Assembly (NCBI GenBank): GCA_903835145.1
Contig: CAILMA010000194.1
Span: 1 to 15,143 of the forward strand
Source: an uncultured Bacteroidota bacterium
Lineage (GTDB): Bacteria; Bacteroidota; Bacteroidia; Chitinophagales; Chitinophagaceae
DNA length: 15,143 nucleotides
Direction of reading: 5' to 3'
Positions 6,963 to 15,003 of this stretch are shown here, piece after piece; position 1 is the first letter of the stretch, and every line of letters starts with the position of its first letter. Made by a program: the position numbers and the translations under genes. The notes beneath the pieces are model-generated. The model was not told the DNA's origin. It ran no database searches and saw only the letters and a program-made list of their open reading frames with translations.

Positions 6963-9900
6963 TTAAGGATTCAATTCAAGCACTAAATCATTTGTATTTA
7001 CCAGCGTGCCGCCGGCGAGTTCTATATGGCTGATAATGCCGTCATTCGGCGCCGTGATAATTGTTTCCATTTTCATGGCTTCAATGATGAATAGCTGCTG
7101 ATTTTTTTTGACTTTTTCGTCTTTTTTTACCAGTAGTTTTGAGAGCATGCCCTGGAGTGGAGCCCCTATTTGCTTGTCGTTGCCCTTGTCGGTTTTTTTG
7201 TTTTCCTTGTGCTCTACTTTCACGCTTCTGTCTCTCACTTCTACGTTACGGGTCTGGCCGTTTAGCTTAAAGAAAACGGTTCTGTTGCCCTTTTCGTCTA
7301 TCTGCCCAATGCTGAGCAAGCGTATGAGCAGTGTTTTACCGCGGGCAATTTCAATTGTTGTATCCTGGCCTTCCTTCATACCATAGAAAAAGTACTTAGT
7401 AGGCACTACGGAAACATCGCCATACTGCCTGCAGAACTTAATGTACCCTTCAAACACCTTTGGATAGAAACGGTAGGAAAGAAAGTCTTCAATAGTAAGA
7501 TCGTCGCCAAACAACTCTTTAAACGCAGCAAAATCTTTATCAAAATCCACCGGTGGCAGGTGTATGTTGGGCCTGTCGCTAAACGGAGTCCGGTCTTTCA
7601 GTACTATTCGCTGCAATTGTGCTGGGAAGCCGCCAGCAGGCTGCCCTATTTCGCCCATGAAAAACTGTTGCACAGATTCCGGGAACGAAATGTGCTCCCC
7701 TTTTTCAAAAATATCTTTTTCGCTTAGTCCGTTGGCCACCATGAACTGAGCCATGTCGCCTACCACCTTTGAGCTTGGTGTAACTTTTACAATGTCGCCA
7801 AACATATCATTGACTGTGGCGTACATTTCTTTGATCTGTTCAAATTTATCGCCAAGGCCAAGCGCAATTGCCTGCGGCTTGAGGTTGCTGTACTGCCCTC
7901 CCGGGATCTCATGCTGAAATACTTCGGCTGCACTCGCCTTCAGTCCGCTTTCGAACGGATAGTAAAACTCCCGTACCGTTTCCCAATAGTTACTGAATTG
8001 GTTCAGCAGCTTAATATCGTAAGGGTTTTCGCGCTCATGGAATTTCATCATTTCCACAATTGCATTAAAGTTAGGCTGTGAAGTAAGCCCTGAAAGTGAC
8101 CCCAGCGCGCAGTCTACCACATCGACACCAGCGTCAATAGCCATAAGGTAGGAAGCAGGCTGTAGCGACGATGTATCATGTGTATGCAAGTGTAAAGGGA
8201 TGTTTACTGTCCCTTTAAGGCCTTCCACAAGTATTTTGGCGGCATAGGGCTTCAAAAGCCCAGACATGTCTTTAATAGCAAGAATATGGGCACCGGCATT
8301 TTCAAGATCCTTAGCCAATTGCAGGTAATATTCAAGCGAATACTTGGTGCGCTTAGGATCCAGAATATCGCCGGTATAGCAAAGTGAGCCCTCAGCTATT
8401 CCGTTAGTGCGCTTGCGTATCATATCGATACACGGCGCAATATTCGGCATCCAGTTGAGCGAATCAAAAACGCGGAAAATATCAACGCCTTTTTCCCATG
8501 ATTTTTCTACAAACTTCTCTATGAGGTTATCAGGATAGGCAGCATACCCTACCCCATTGCAACCGCGAATAAGCATTTGCAGCAGTATGTTAGGCATCGC
8601 AGCCCTGAGGGCTTCGAGCCTGCGCCAGGGGTCTTCGTTAAGGAAACGCATACATACATCGAATGTAGCACCGCCCCAAACCTCCATGCTGAACGTTTGA
8701 GGGAAGGCCATAGCAAAGCTTTTGGCCACCTTCAGCATATCCAGCGTTCGCATACGGGTTGCCAGCAGGCTTTGGTGCGCATCGCGCATTGTGGTATCGG
8801 TATAGTGTATTTTTTTCTCCGCTTTGAGCCATTCGCTGAATTTATCGGGGCCCAGCTCAGTAAGCAGATCCTTGGTGCCCTTTGGGAAGGTGCTACTGCC
8901 GGGCACTGCGGGTACAATAGGCTTTTCAAAAACTCTTGCCGGGTCTTTAATTTTAATGTCCGGATTACCGTTTACAGTTACATCTGCCAGGTAATTCAGC
9001 ATCTTGGTGCCGCGGTCCAGTTTCTCTGAAATATTAAAGAGTTCCGGATGTTCCTGAATAAAGTTTACTGTGGCTTTACCGGATATAAAATCTTCGTTGG
9101 TAATCAGATTTTCGAGGAACGGAATATTGTTTTTCACGCCCCTGATCCTAAACTCACGGAGTGCGCGGTGCATCTTCAAAGTCGCATCTCTCAGCGTGTT
9201 TCCTGATGTACTTACTTTTACCAGCATAGAATCGAAGAACGGGCTGATCTTCATACCCGGATAAGAACTACCCTCATCAAGCCGCACGCCGAAACCAGTG
9301 GCATTGCGGTAGGTGACAAGCGTGCCATAGTCCGGCTTGAAGTTATTTACCGGGTCTTCGGTTGTAATGCGGCACTGGATCGCAAAGCCAATTTTAGGGA
9401 TCGTGAGTTGATTTCCGAGCCCTATTTCAGGGTCTGATAATTTGTAGCCTGAAGCAACAAAAAGCTGGGTTTTAATAAGGTCAACACCGGTTATCATTTC
9501 GGTAACGGTATGCTCAACCTGTATGCGCGGATTTACCTCAATGAAGTAGATATGCTCCTGCTCATCAACCAGAAACTCTACTGTACCCAAGTTATTATAA
9601 TTAACTGCGGCCGCAATAGAAACTGCATATCCGTAAAGTTTGTTTAGCGTTTCCTGTTGTAAAGTTGCCGAAGGGGCCATCTCCACCACTTTTTGGAAGC
9701 GGCGCTGCACTGAGCAATCGCGCTCGTAAAGGTGCACGATGTTACCATAGCTGTCAGCAGCAATCTGCACTTCAATGTGCTTTGGGCGCTCTACAAATTT
9801 TTCAAGGAAAACGGTATCATCCCCAAATGCATTCTTCGCCTCATTTCGAGCTTCGGGGAAAGACTTCCGTAAATCGTCATCACTCCTCACTACCCGCATT

Positions 9901-10406
9901 CCCCTGCCCCCGCCGCCGGAGGCAGCTTTCAGCATCAGTGGATATCCTATTCTTTGTGCCTCACTGAGGGCGGTTTGCTCATCGTTAAGCGGTATTAAAT
10001 TACTTTCTATGAGCGGTATACCCGCTTTACGCGCCACTTCTTTTGCCGTTACCTTGTCGCCAAGGGCGGCCATGGCACTTGGGCTTGGGCCCACGAATAT
10101 GATGTTGTTCTCAGCGCACCTTCTGGCGAAATTGGCATTTTCAGAGAGAAAACCATAGCCCGGATGAATAGCATTGGCGCCGCATTCCAGTGCAGTTTGT
10201 ATAATGCCTTCTATATCAAGGTAAGGTTTTAGCGGGTCTTTGTCTTCACCCACCTGGTAAGCCTCATCGGCTTTATAACGGTGCAGCGAATACCGGTCTT
10301 CGTAGGTAAAAATTGCAACTGTAGGGATATTCAACTCAGTAGCTGCCCTCGAAATGCGGACCGCTATCTCTCCGCGGTTTGCAATTAATAACTTTTTAAT
10401 CTTCAT
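6963..10406 (-). CDS. pyc: Pyruvate carboxylase, single-chain biotin enzyme
   Basis: This 1147-residue cytosolic enzyme converts pyruvate, bicarbonate and ATP to oxaloacetate, the main anaplerotic entry to the TCA cycle and gluconeogenesis. Domains run in the normal order. The biotin carboxylase part opens with LLIANRGEIAVRI, has the ATP-grasp loop ASGGGGRGMRVV and the EVNPRIQVEHTVTE active-site block, and ends near residue 450. The carboxyltransferase part starts near residue 535 with YTDTTMRDAHQSLLATRMRT; it carries the metal-site lysine in AIKDMSG (about 712) and the metal-binding LHLHTHDTSS (about 739). The C-terminal carrier domain has Lys1112 in EAMKMET as the biotin site. The length is normal for the tetrameric one-chain form. 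A 16-bp palindrome lies 50 bp upstream and may be an operator. Acetyl-CoA activation is known for the family but cannot be read from this sequence. Confidence 0.97.
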   Translation of the reverse strand: MKIKKLLIANRGEIAVRISRAATELNIPTVAIFTYEDRYSLHRYKADEAYQVGEDKDPLKPYLDIEGIIQTALECGANAIHPGYGFLSENANFARRCAENNIIFVGPSPSAMAALGDKVTAKEVARKAGIPLIESNLIPLNDEQTALSEAQRIGYPLMLKAASGGGGRGMRVVRSDDDLRKSFPEARNEAKNAFGDDTVFLEKFVERPKHIEVQIAADSYGNIVHLYERDCSVQRRFQKVVEMAPSATLQQETLNKLYGYAVSIAAAVNYNNLGTVEFLVDEQEHIYFIEVNPRIQVEHTVTEMITGVDLIKTQLFVASGYKLSDPEIGLGNQLTIPKIGFAIQCRITTEDPVNNFKPDYGTLVTYRNATGFGVRLDEGSSYPGMKISPFFDSMLVKVSTSGNTLRDATLKMHRALREFRIRGVKNNIPFLENLITNEDFISGKATVNFIQEHPELFNISEKLDRGTKMLNYLADVTVNGNPDIKIKDPARVFEKPIVPAVPGSSTFPKGTKDLLTELGPDKFSEWLKAEKKIHYTDTTMRDAHQSLLATRMRTLDMLKVAKSFAMAFPQTFSMEVWGGATFDVCMRFLNEDPWRRLEALRAAMPNILLQMLIRGCNGVGYAAYPDNLIEKFVEKSWEKGVDIFRVFDSLNWMPNIAPCIDMIRKRTNGIAEGSLCYTGDILDPKRTKYSLEYYLQLAKDLENAGAHILAIKDMSGLLKPYAAKILVEGLKGTVNIPLHLHTHDTSSLQPASYLMAIDAGVDVVDCALGSLSGLTSQPNFNAIVEMMKFHERENPYDIKLLNQFSNYWETVREFYYPFESGLKASAAEVFQHEIPGGQYSNLKPQAIALGLGDKFEQIKEMYATVNDMFGDIVKVTPSSKVVGDMAQFMVANGLSEKDIFEKGEHISFPESVQQFFMGEIGQPAGGFPAQLQRIVLKDRTPFSDRPNIHLPPVDFDKDFAAFKELFGDDLTIEDFLSYRFYPKVFEGYIKFCRQYGDVSVVPTKYFFYGMKEGQDTTIEIARGKTLLIRLLSIGQIDEKGNRTVFFKLNGQTRNVEVRDRSVKVEHKENKKTDKGNDKQIGAPLQGMLSKLLVKKDEKVKKNQQLFIIEAMKMETIITAPNDGIISHIELAGGTLVNTNDLVLELNP

Positions 10407-10455
10407 CTACAATAATTTAATTAACTAACGTGAATTCATTGGTTACACGGAAAAT

Positions 10456-10471
10456 TTGAACGTTCGTTTAA
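10456..10471. promoter_or_regulatory. Near-perfect 16-bp palindrome, candidate repressor operator for pyc
   Basis: TTGAACGTTCGTTTAA has arms TTgAACG and CGTTtAA that match as an inverted repeat except at one symmetric pair. It also contains the overlapping perfect palindrome GAACGTTC (10458-10465). It lies 50 bp before the pyc ATG, a fitting place for a dimeric regulator. The AACG...CGTT shape is common among TetR-family operators; assigning it to that family is an inference, since no regulator gene is in the window. Confidence 0.45.
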
Positions 10472-10619
10472 CACCTTTTTACAATCTTACAATGTTGCTC
10501 CCCATAAACAGTAGCACAACAACACATTAATGTAATACGCAAGCAAATTAAACGACTCAATTTTCCGGAAAAATGACAGAGCAAAGGCTTTTTACAACCT
10601 AAATAGCGAAATCTTCTTA

Positions 10620-10627
10620 CAAATATA
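10620..10627 (-). promoter_or_regulatory. Possible distal -7 box for pyc
   Basis: The minus strand reads TATATTTG, a perfect TAnnTTTG match. It would give a leader of about 200 bases that contains the palindrome at 10456-10471. No -33 TTTG is seen at the usual spacing, and chance occurrence in AT-rich DNA is possible. Confidence 0.35.
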
Positions 10628-10999
10628 GGTACATGGTTCAAGAATTTACTGAATTAAGACGCAAAAAATATAAGGCATTTTTGCAGGAGAAATGATCGTG
10701 AAATGCCGTTCCAATTAAAGATTTCGGATATAATTTCGCCGTTATCAAACGATTATTTTATGATAAAATGTCTTCCATTATTGCCGCCCGTTCCATAGTA
10801 ACGGCCAAATTCAGGCACAATCAAAAAAAGTCAGATTTAGTTAATTATATTTTGTGAAGCTCATAATACGAACAACGAAAAACGCACCGCAGTATATCAG
10901 CTTTAATAAATGAAAGCTCAGGTACTTGAGTGTGCACTCAACGCAAATCAACAACAACTCCCCAAAAAAGCGTATATAAATTGTCATCGTATATGCACT

Positions 11000-11356
11000 T
11001 TACACAATCAAAAACTTCAAAACAGTTTTGCCATCAGTCGCATTTCCAACGCCATTATGGCGTCCAGAGTGATTGCCGGGAACAGTCGTACTGTGACCTG
11101 AAGCAGAAATTTTTCTTATCGTTTGATTGTGTGTGTCGGCAATGCATCCATTTCCAGCGCTATCTACAGCCACCGCATAGGGATTGAATACATAGTGGTC
11201 AGTGGCAAGCCCGCCATCTGCGGCATAACCTTTTGCCGATTCAGCGCCAGCAAAGGTGTCGATGAATTTTGCTTGCACAGTATTCATGCCAGAAAGGGAT
11301 GAACGAGGAACAAACAACATACAAAAAGCAACCTTTGCTGCTAAGGGAACATTCAT
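11000..11356 (-). pseudogene. Truncated NHL-repeat exported protein
   Basis: The 118-residue frame opens with a plausible signal peptide (hydrophobic residues 8-16, cleavage near residue 29). It then shows one clear NHL-type unit: TFAGAESAKGYAADGGLAT, NPYAVAVDSAGN and IADTHNQTIRKISASG, followed by TTVPGN. This is the repeat of large Bacteroidota NHL/beta-propeller proteins (family pattern: IAG.G..GY.GDGG.AT, P.GVAVD..GN.YIADT.N..IRKV...G.ITTVAGN). The second unit starts (GNATDGKTVLKF) but breaks off at a stop codon, and I find no continuation in any frame downstream. A working propeller needs several blades, so this is probably the 5' remnant of a longer gene. The ATG at 11356 gives the best signal peptide; an earlier in-frame ATG lies at 11383. 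No convincing promoter box was found. Confidence 0.6.
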
Positions 11357-11590
11357 ATTGGGCACATTGATAAACAGATACAATTGTAAATTTCAAACTA
11401 TTGGACTGGGCATCCAAATAAAAGGAACGAACGGTCGATTTTATTCACTATCGGTAAAATGACCAACAAAATATTGCTTTCAGTTGATAATTTATACAAA
11501 TGACCAAACCCGAACAGGAAAGAATTTCGATGACAACTGCATTGTCAGGAGGCTGCAAAATGAATTTTACCATCATTTTTACTTTTCAAT

Positions 11591-11598
11591 TAACTTTA
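11591..11598 (+). promoter_or_regulatory. Probable -7 box immediately before the aminopeptidase start
   Basis: TAACTTTA differs from TAnnTTTG only in the last base and ends 5 bases before the ATG at 11604. If it is the working -7 element, transcription would start at or next to the start codon. No clear -33 element is visible. Confidence 0.45.
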
Positions 11599-11603
11599 CG
11601 CCC

Positions 11604-13040
11604 ATGGAATTTAAAATAGCACAAAAACCACCTGTAAACCACAGGTTATATATTATCTCTGAAACTGAAAAAATAAATTTAGTTCCCGGTTTAAGCGAAG
11701 AGGAAATCAACTACGTAAGTTCTTCTTTTGGCAAGGATTTGAATATGGTAACCTTCAATAGATTTACCTATTTCCAGTTCATTTACCTGATAAAGCCAAA
11801 AGCAACGGAGTGGCAAACACGGGAAGCCTACAGGAAGGCTGGTGTGGAAGTGCAGGCAGTATGCAACAAATTCAAAATAGAAGACTTAATCATTACCAAT
11901 CTATCGGCAAAAAGCGATGCCGCTATTTTACTGGCAGAGGGTATAAGCCTTTCTAATTATCAGTTCCTGAAATACAGATCTGAAGCGAAGAAGCAAACCA
12001 ACTCACTGAATAAGATCACTTTTACAAAGGATTCTGCAACTGTAAAGGAAGTGAATCAACTGAGTATTATAACCAATGCTGTTTACAAAGTACGTACGCT
12101 GGTAAATGAGCCACTAAGCTACCTTACTGCTGAGCAACTCTCGAAGGAAATTACGTCAATTGGCAAGGAAGGCGGTTTTAAAGTTACAGTATTTAATAAA
12201 GCACGCATTATAAAGGAAGGTATGGGTGGCCTGCTCTCTGTGAACAGGGGCAGCATTGACCCTCCTACATTCACTATAATGGAGTATGTGCCGAAGAAAG
12301 CGATCAATAAAAAACCACTGGTTTTGGTGGGTAAGGGCGTTGTGTATGATACCGGCGGTCTATCACTTAAACCAACGCCAAACTCTATGGACCGCATGAA
12401 AAGCGACATGAGCGGCGCAGCTTTAGTGACCGGTGCCATGTACGCTATTGCACAACTACAACTTCCTATTCACGTTATTGCCCTCGTTCCGGCTACGGAC
12501 AACCGCCCCGGCGAAAACGCCTATGTACCGGGCGATGTTGTAAAAATGATGAGTGGTGCAACCGTTGAAGTGCTGAATACTGACGCTGAAGGGCGTATGT
12601 TGCTTGGCGATGCACTGCATTACGCAAAAAGATACAAACCTGAGTTGGTTTTTGACTTTGCAACGCTTACCGGCGCTGCGTCAGCTGCTGTAGGAGAACA
12701 TGGCATAGTGTGCATGGGTACAGCAGGCGAGGAAACTAAACAGGCATTGAGAGAAAGTGGATTCCGCCAATATGAGCGCCTCGTAGAATATCCGTTGTGG
12801 GATGAGTATGGCGACCAGATAAAATCTGATATAGCAGATATAAAAAATGTGGGCGGTGCTACAGGTGGTGCTATTACTGCGGGTAAATTCCTTGAGCATT
12901 TCACTGATTATCCCTGGATGCACTTTGATATCGCAGGCGTGTCTTTCAATACGTCGCGCAAGGGCTATTTCCCTGTTGGTGGCACAGCTTTCGGATTGAG
13001 GATGTTGCTTGATTTCGTGAGCAACATGGGCAAATCTTAA
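11604..13040 (+). CDS. pepA: Leucyl aminopeptidase, M17 family
   Basis: This 478-residue cytosolic metallopeptidase removes N-terminal residues from peptides in protein turnover. The two-metal site is complete by comparison with E. coli PepA: Lys244 and Asp249 in VGKGVVYDTGG, Asp268 in KSDMSGAA, and Asp327 and Glu329 in the family signature NTDAEGR. The catalytic Lys256 (LSLKP) and Arg331 are also present. The N-terminal 160 residues are the divergent regulatory-type domain. The open frame extends upstream to 11484, but that extension has no family likeness and the ATG at 11604 follows a probable -7 box, so I use it. No terminator with a T-run follows; a hairpin without one lies at 13062-13095. 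pdxA comes 238 bases later on the same strand. The symbol is by family; a DNA-binding PepA role should not be assumed. Confidence 0.92.
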   Translation: MEFKIAQKPPVNHRLYIISETEKINLVPGLSEEEINYVSSSFGKDLNMVTFNRFTYFQFIYLIKPKATEWQTREAYRKAGVEVQAVCNKFKIEDLIITNLSAKSDAAILLAEGISLSNYQFLKYRSEAKKQTNSLNKITFTKDSATVKEVNQLSIITNAVYKVRTLVNEPLSYLTAEQLSKEITSIGKEGGFKVTVFNKARIIKEGMGGLLSVNRGSIDPPTFTIMEYVPKKAINKKPLVLVGKGVVYDTGGLSLKPTPNSMDRMKSDMSGAALVTGAMYAIAQLQLPIHVIALVPATDNRPGENAYVPGDVVKMMSGATVEVLNTDAEGRMLLGDALHYAKRYKPELVFDFATLTGAASAAVGEHGIVCMGTAGEETKQALRESGFRQYERLVEYPLWDEYGDQIKSDIADIKNVGGATGGAITAGKFLEHFTDYPWMHFDIAGVSFNTSRKGYFPVGGTAFGLRMLLDFVSNMGKS

Positions 13041-13061
13041 GTAACTAACGAACCAATGAGG

Positions 13062-13095
13062 CCGGCGATTGTATGAAGTACATGGTAATAGCCGG
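13062..13095 (+). other. Hairpin after the aminopeptidase gene, no T-run
   Basis: CCGGCGATT (13062-13070) pairs with AATAGCCGG (13087-13095) over 9 positions with one G-A mismatch. No T-run follows, so it is not a standard terminator. It could be a processing structure or part of a structured pdxA leader. Confidence 0.4.
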
Positions 13096-13278
13096 AAAGC
13101 ATGTATATTTAGTTGCGTTGAAGGCCGTAGAAAGTTATTTGACTACTTTCAAATTGCTAACAGGGCAACTAACTAATAAAATAACCAGTAAATTGACATC
13201 ATCGCATGGCGATATGTTGAAAAAATGAGGGCCGACAAAATGTTGTGTTTCCTCAAATAAAAAAACGAAACCAACAAC

Positions 13279-14349
13279 ATGCAGACAAATCTGGAAAAAC
13301 CGATAATAGGGATTACTACGGGCGACCTTAACGGGATAGGCCTGGAAGTAATTATAAAAACATTTTCTGACAATAGAATGCTGGAATTATGCACTCCGGT
13401 AATTTTCGCATCAAATAAGGTTATTAACTACTACCGGCGTATAACCCCGGAGCATACATTCAACTTCACCAGTACTAAGGATATGACGAAGCTCAATCCG
13501 AAGCAAATAAATATTTTTAACTGCTGGGAAGATGAAGTGCCGTTGCAACCGGGAGTACTCACAGAAGCCGGTGGCAAGTATGCCATCCGGTCTTTGATGG
13601 TAGCCACCCAGTGCCTGAAAGATGGCGAACTGGACGGGCTGGTGACCGCCCCTATACACAAGAGCAACACCAACATGCCCGACTTCCCCTACACAGGTCA
13701 CACACCTTATTTTAAAGAGAAATTTGGAGCCAAGGATGTGGTTATGCTTTTGTTTAACGGCAACTTCCGAGTTGCTCTCGTTACCGAGCATATACCGATT
13801 GCAAAGGTTGCAGCTGCAATTACCAAGGAAGCCATTTTATCGAAACTTGCCATTCTTAAAGAAACGCTCATAAAGGATTTTGGGATAGATAAACCTAAAA
13901 TAGCAGTATTAGGGCTTAACCCACATGCGGGTGACGAAGGGCTGATAGGAAATGAAGAATTGACCATTATTAAGCCTGTAATTGACCAGCAAAGGCAGGC
14001 GGGCAACTTAACATTCGGGCCATACAGTGCAGATTCGTTCTTTGCACGGGATACCTATAGTGAGTTCCATGCTATACTCGCTATGTACCATGATCAAGGT
14101 CTTGTTGCTTTTAAAACCATAGCCCAAGGCGAAGGGGTAAATTACACTGCAGGATTACCTGTTATCAGGACATCGCCAGACCATGGCACAGCATTTAATA
14201 TCGCCGGTAAAAATCTCGCTGACCCTGCGTCATTCAGAGAAGCAGTATATCAGTGTATTGACCTTATAAACCAACGTGGGGAATACGCAGCAAATACCGC
14301 TAACCCTATGCGCCGTGGCAGAATAGAGAAAGAAAGGGATCACGATTAG
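13279..14349 (+). CDS. pdxA: 4-hydroxythreonine-4-phosphate dehydrogenase
   Basis: This 356-residue cytosolic enzyme oxidises 4-phosphohydroxy-L-threonine with NAD(P)+ in the DXP-dependent branch of pyridoxal phosphate synthesis; its product is used by PdxJ. Family blocks are GITTGDLNGIGLEVI (11-25), VTAPIHKSN (122-130), YTGHTPYF (138-145), GLNPHAGDEG (212-221) and YHDQGLVAFKT (270-280). The three metal-binding histidines of E. coli PdxA correspond to His171, His216 and His271. The GEGVNYTAGLPVIRTSPDHGTA block (from 284) is typical of the C-terminal half. The length is about 25 residues above the E. coli enzyme, including a slightly longer insert near residues 60-85. The start is the first ATG after an upstream stop, with an A-rich leader and no Shine-Dalgarno. 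No partner gene such as pdxJ is in the window. It ends before a two-way terminator. Confidence 0.95.
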   Translation: MQTNLEKPIIGITTGDLNGIGLEVIIKTFSDNRMLELCTPVIFASNKVINYYRRITPEHTFNFTSTKDMTKLNPKQINIFNCWEDEVPLQPGVLTEAGGKYAIRSLMVATQCLKDGELDGLVTAPIHKSNTNMPDFPYTGHTPYFKEKFGAKDVVMLLFNGNFRVALVTEHIPIAKVAAAITKEAILSKLAILKETLIKDFGIDKPKIAVLGLNPHAGDEGLIGNEELTIIKPVIDQQRQAGNLTFGPYSADSFFARDTYSEFHAILAMYHDQGLVAFKTIAQGEGVNYTAGLPVIRTSPDHGTAFNIAGKNLADPASFREAVYQCIDLINQRGEYAANTANPMRRGRIEKERDHD

Positions 14350-14468
14350 CAGAAGTGTATTAGACAAATTGAATTCAGGTGAGCTTGCCTATAGGGGCTT
14401 GGTCCATTTTCCAAGTCATTGTTCTTGGAGGCTGGCAAAGCTTCATAGACGTAAAATAACAAGCATAA

Positions 14469-14520
14469 AAATATCCCTGCAAGGTAGCCTGATGGACACC
14501 TTGCAGGGATATTTAATTTT
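14469..14520. terminator. Two-way terminator between pdxA and the 14533-14778 gene
   Basis: The arm at 14469-14485 pairs perfectly with 14498-14514 over 17 bp (core ATCCCTGCAAGGT) around a 12-base loop. A T-rich tail follows on each strand (ATTTAATTTT to the right; TTTTATGC on the minus strand). It lies between two converging genes and fits both. Confidence 0.93.
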
Positions 14521-14532
14521 ATTTGAAGAATA

Positions 14533-14778
14533 TTATTTCATTTCTTTGGCGCGTTCTTCCATGAATTCCTTCAACTGCTCCAGACTTTCGAACTGCACTT
14601 TTTCTTTTCCATATCCCATTTTCCAGAATCTTGATTTTGGGTCAGGATTAAACATTCCTTTCCACAACTTAATACCAAGTTCTTTATGTTCGTAGTCTAT
14701 AGATTTAGAATTTTCGGTTACCAATGGTTCAAATCCCAAATCAAATAAGTCGTCCTGTGTAATTTCCAGATAATCCAT
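14533..14778 (-). CDS. Small acidic cytosolic protein of unknown function
   Basis: This is an 81-residue protein with no signal peptide or membrane segment. I do not recognise the family. It begins with LEITQDDLFDLGFEPL, a short helix pattern (T-x-x-D-L-x-x-L-G-F) seen in assorted small Bacteroidota orphans. A central Trp/Lys-rich part follows (IKLWKGMFNPDPKSRFWKMG), and the C-terminus is an amphipathic, charged helix (FESLEQLKEFMEERAKEM). A perfect -7 box lies only 4 bases before the ATG and a two-way terminator follows the stop codon, so it has the signals of a real single-gene unit despite its size. Confidence 0.75.
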   Translation of the reverse strand: MDYLEITQDDLFDLGFEPLVTENSKSIDYEHKELGIKLWKGMFNPDPKSRFWKMGYGKEKVQFESLEQLKEFMEERAKEMK

Positions 14779-14782
14779 GAAG

Positions 14783-14790
14783 CAAATTTA
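14783..14790 (-). promoter_or_regulatory. -7 box touching the start of the 14533-14778 gene
   Basis: The minus strand reads TAAATTTG, a perfect TAnnTTTG match, and ends 4 bases before the ATG at 14778. Initiation about 5-7 bases downstream would give a transcript with little or no leader. Confidence 0.5.
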
Positions 14791-14887
14791 GTTCAAAGTT
14801 GATACGAAATAAAGCCATTACTATTGTTTTTTCGATTTTTCTTTAAAATAACTCTAAGCTGGACAAACCGAAACCAAAAAGGTTAAC

Positions 14888-15003
14888 CGCAAAGCACACA
14901 AAGGATACGCAAAGAAGGAGCAAAGATTCATTTATTTTTTGATTTCATAGCGGTTTCAAAAACTACGCAAAGAAACATAATATACTTTGCGCATTGTTTT
15001 GCG
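14888..15003. repeat. Degenerate CGCAAAG/CTTTGCG palindromic repeat
   Basis: CGCAAAG or one-mismatch copies occur in direct order at 14888, 14897, 14908, 14919 and 14966, with spacings of 9-11 bases in the first four. Inverted copies CTTTGCG and TTTTGCG follow at 14985 and 14997. The copies at 14966 and 14985 can form a 7-bp hairpin. The left edge reads GGTTAACCGCAAAG. Similar ACGCAAAG-type intergenic repeats are common in Bacteroidota genomes (recalled, not searched). The uneven spacing and degenerate copies suggest an old element. Confidence 0.6.

Larger units (their letters stand above)
10407..10999. other. Gene-free spacer upstream of pyc
   Basis: This stretch of about 590 bases has stops in all frames at short intervals. 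It holds the 16-bp palindrome at 10456-10471, a possible distal pyc -7 box at 10620-10627 and a hairpin at 10674-10707. I recognise no RNA gene or protein relic in it. Confidence 0.6.

Noticed and set aside
8577..9029. 150-codon plus-strand frame inside pyc
   Set aside because: It is antisense to the well-conserved carboxyltransferase region of pyruvate carboxylase and shows no family features.
11484..11603. 40-codon N-terminal extension of the aminopeptidase
   Set aside because: The sequence is unlike M17 N-termini and the ATG at 11604 sits just after a probable -7 box.
11500..11619. 39-codon frame starting MTKPEQERIS just before the aminopeptidase
   Set aside because: It overlaps the aminopeptidase start in another frame and has no recognisable likeness or signals of its own.
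14369..14695. 108-codon plus-strand frame after pdxA
   Set aside because: It runs through the two-way terminator and antisense to the small orphan gene, with no family features.
14888..15003. CGCAAAG copies considered as a CRISPR array
   Set aside because: The units are only 7 bases, spacing is uneven at 9-47 bases, and orientation flips; there are no spacers of constant length and no cas gene.
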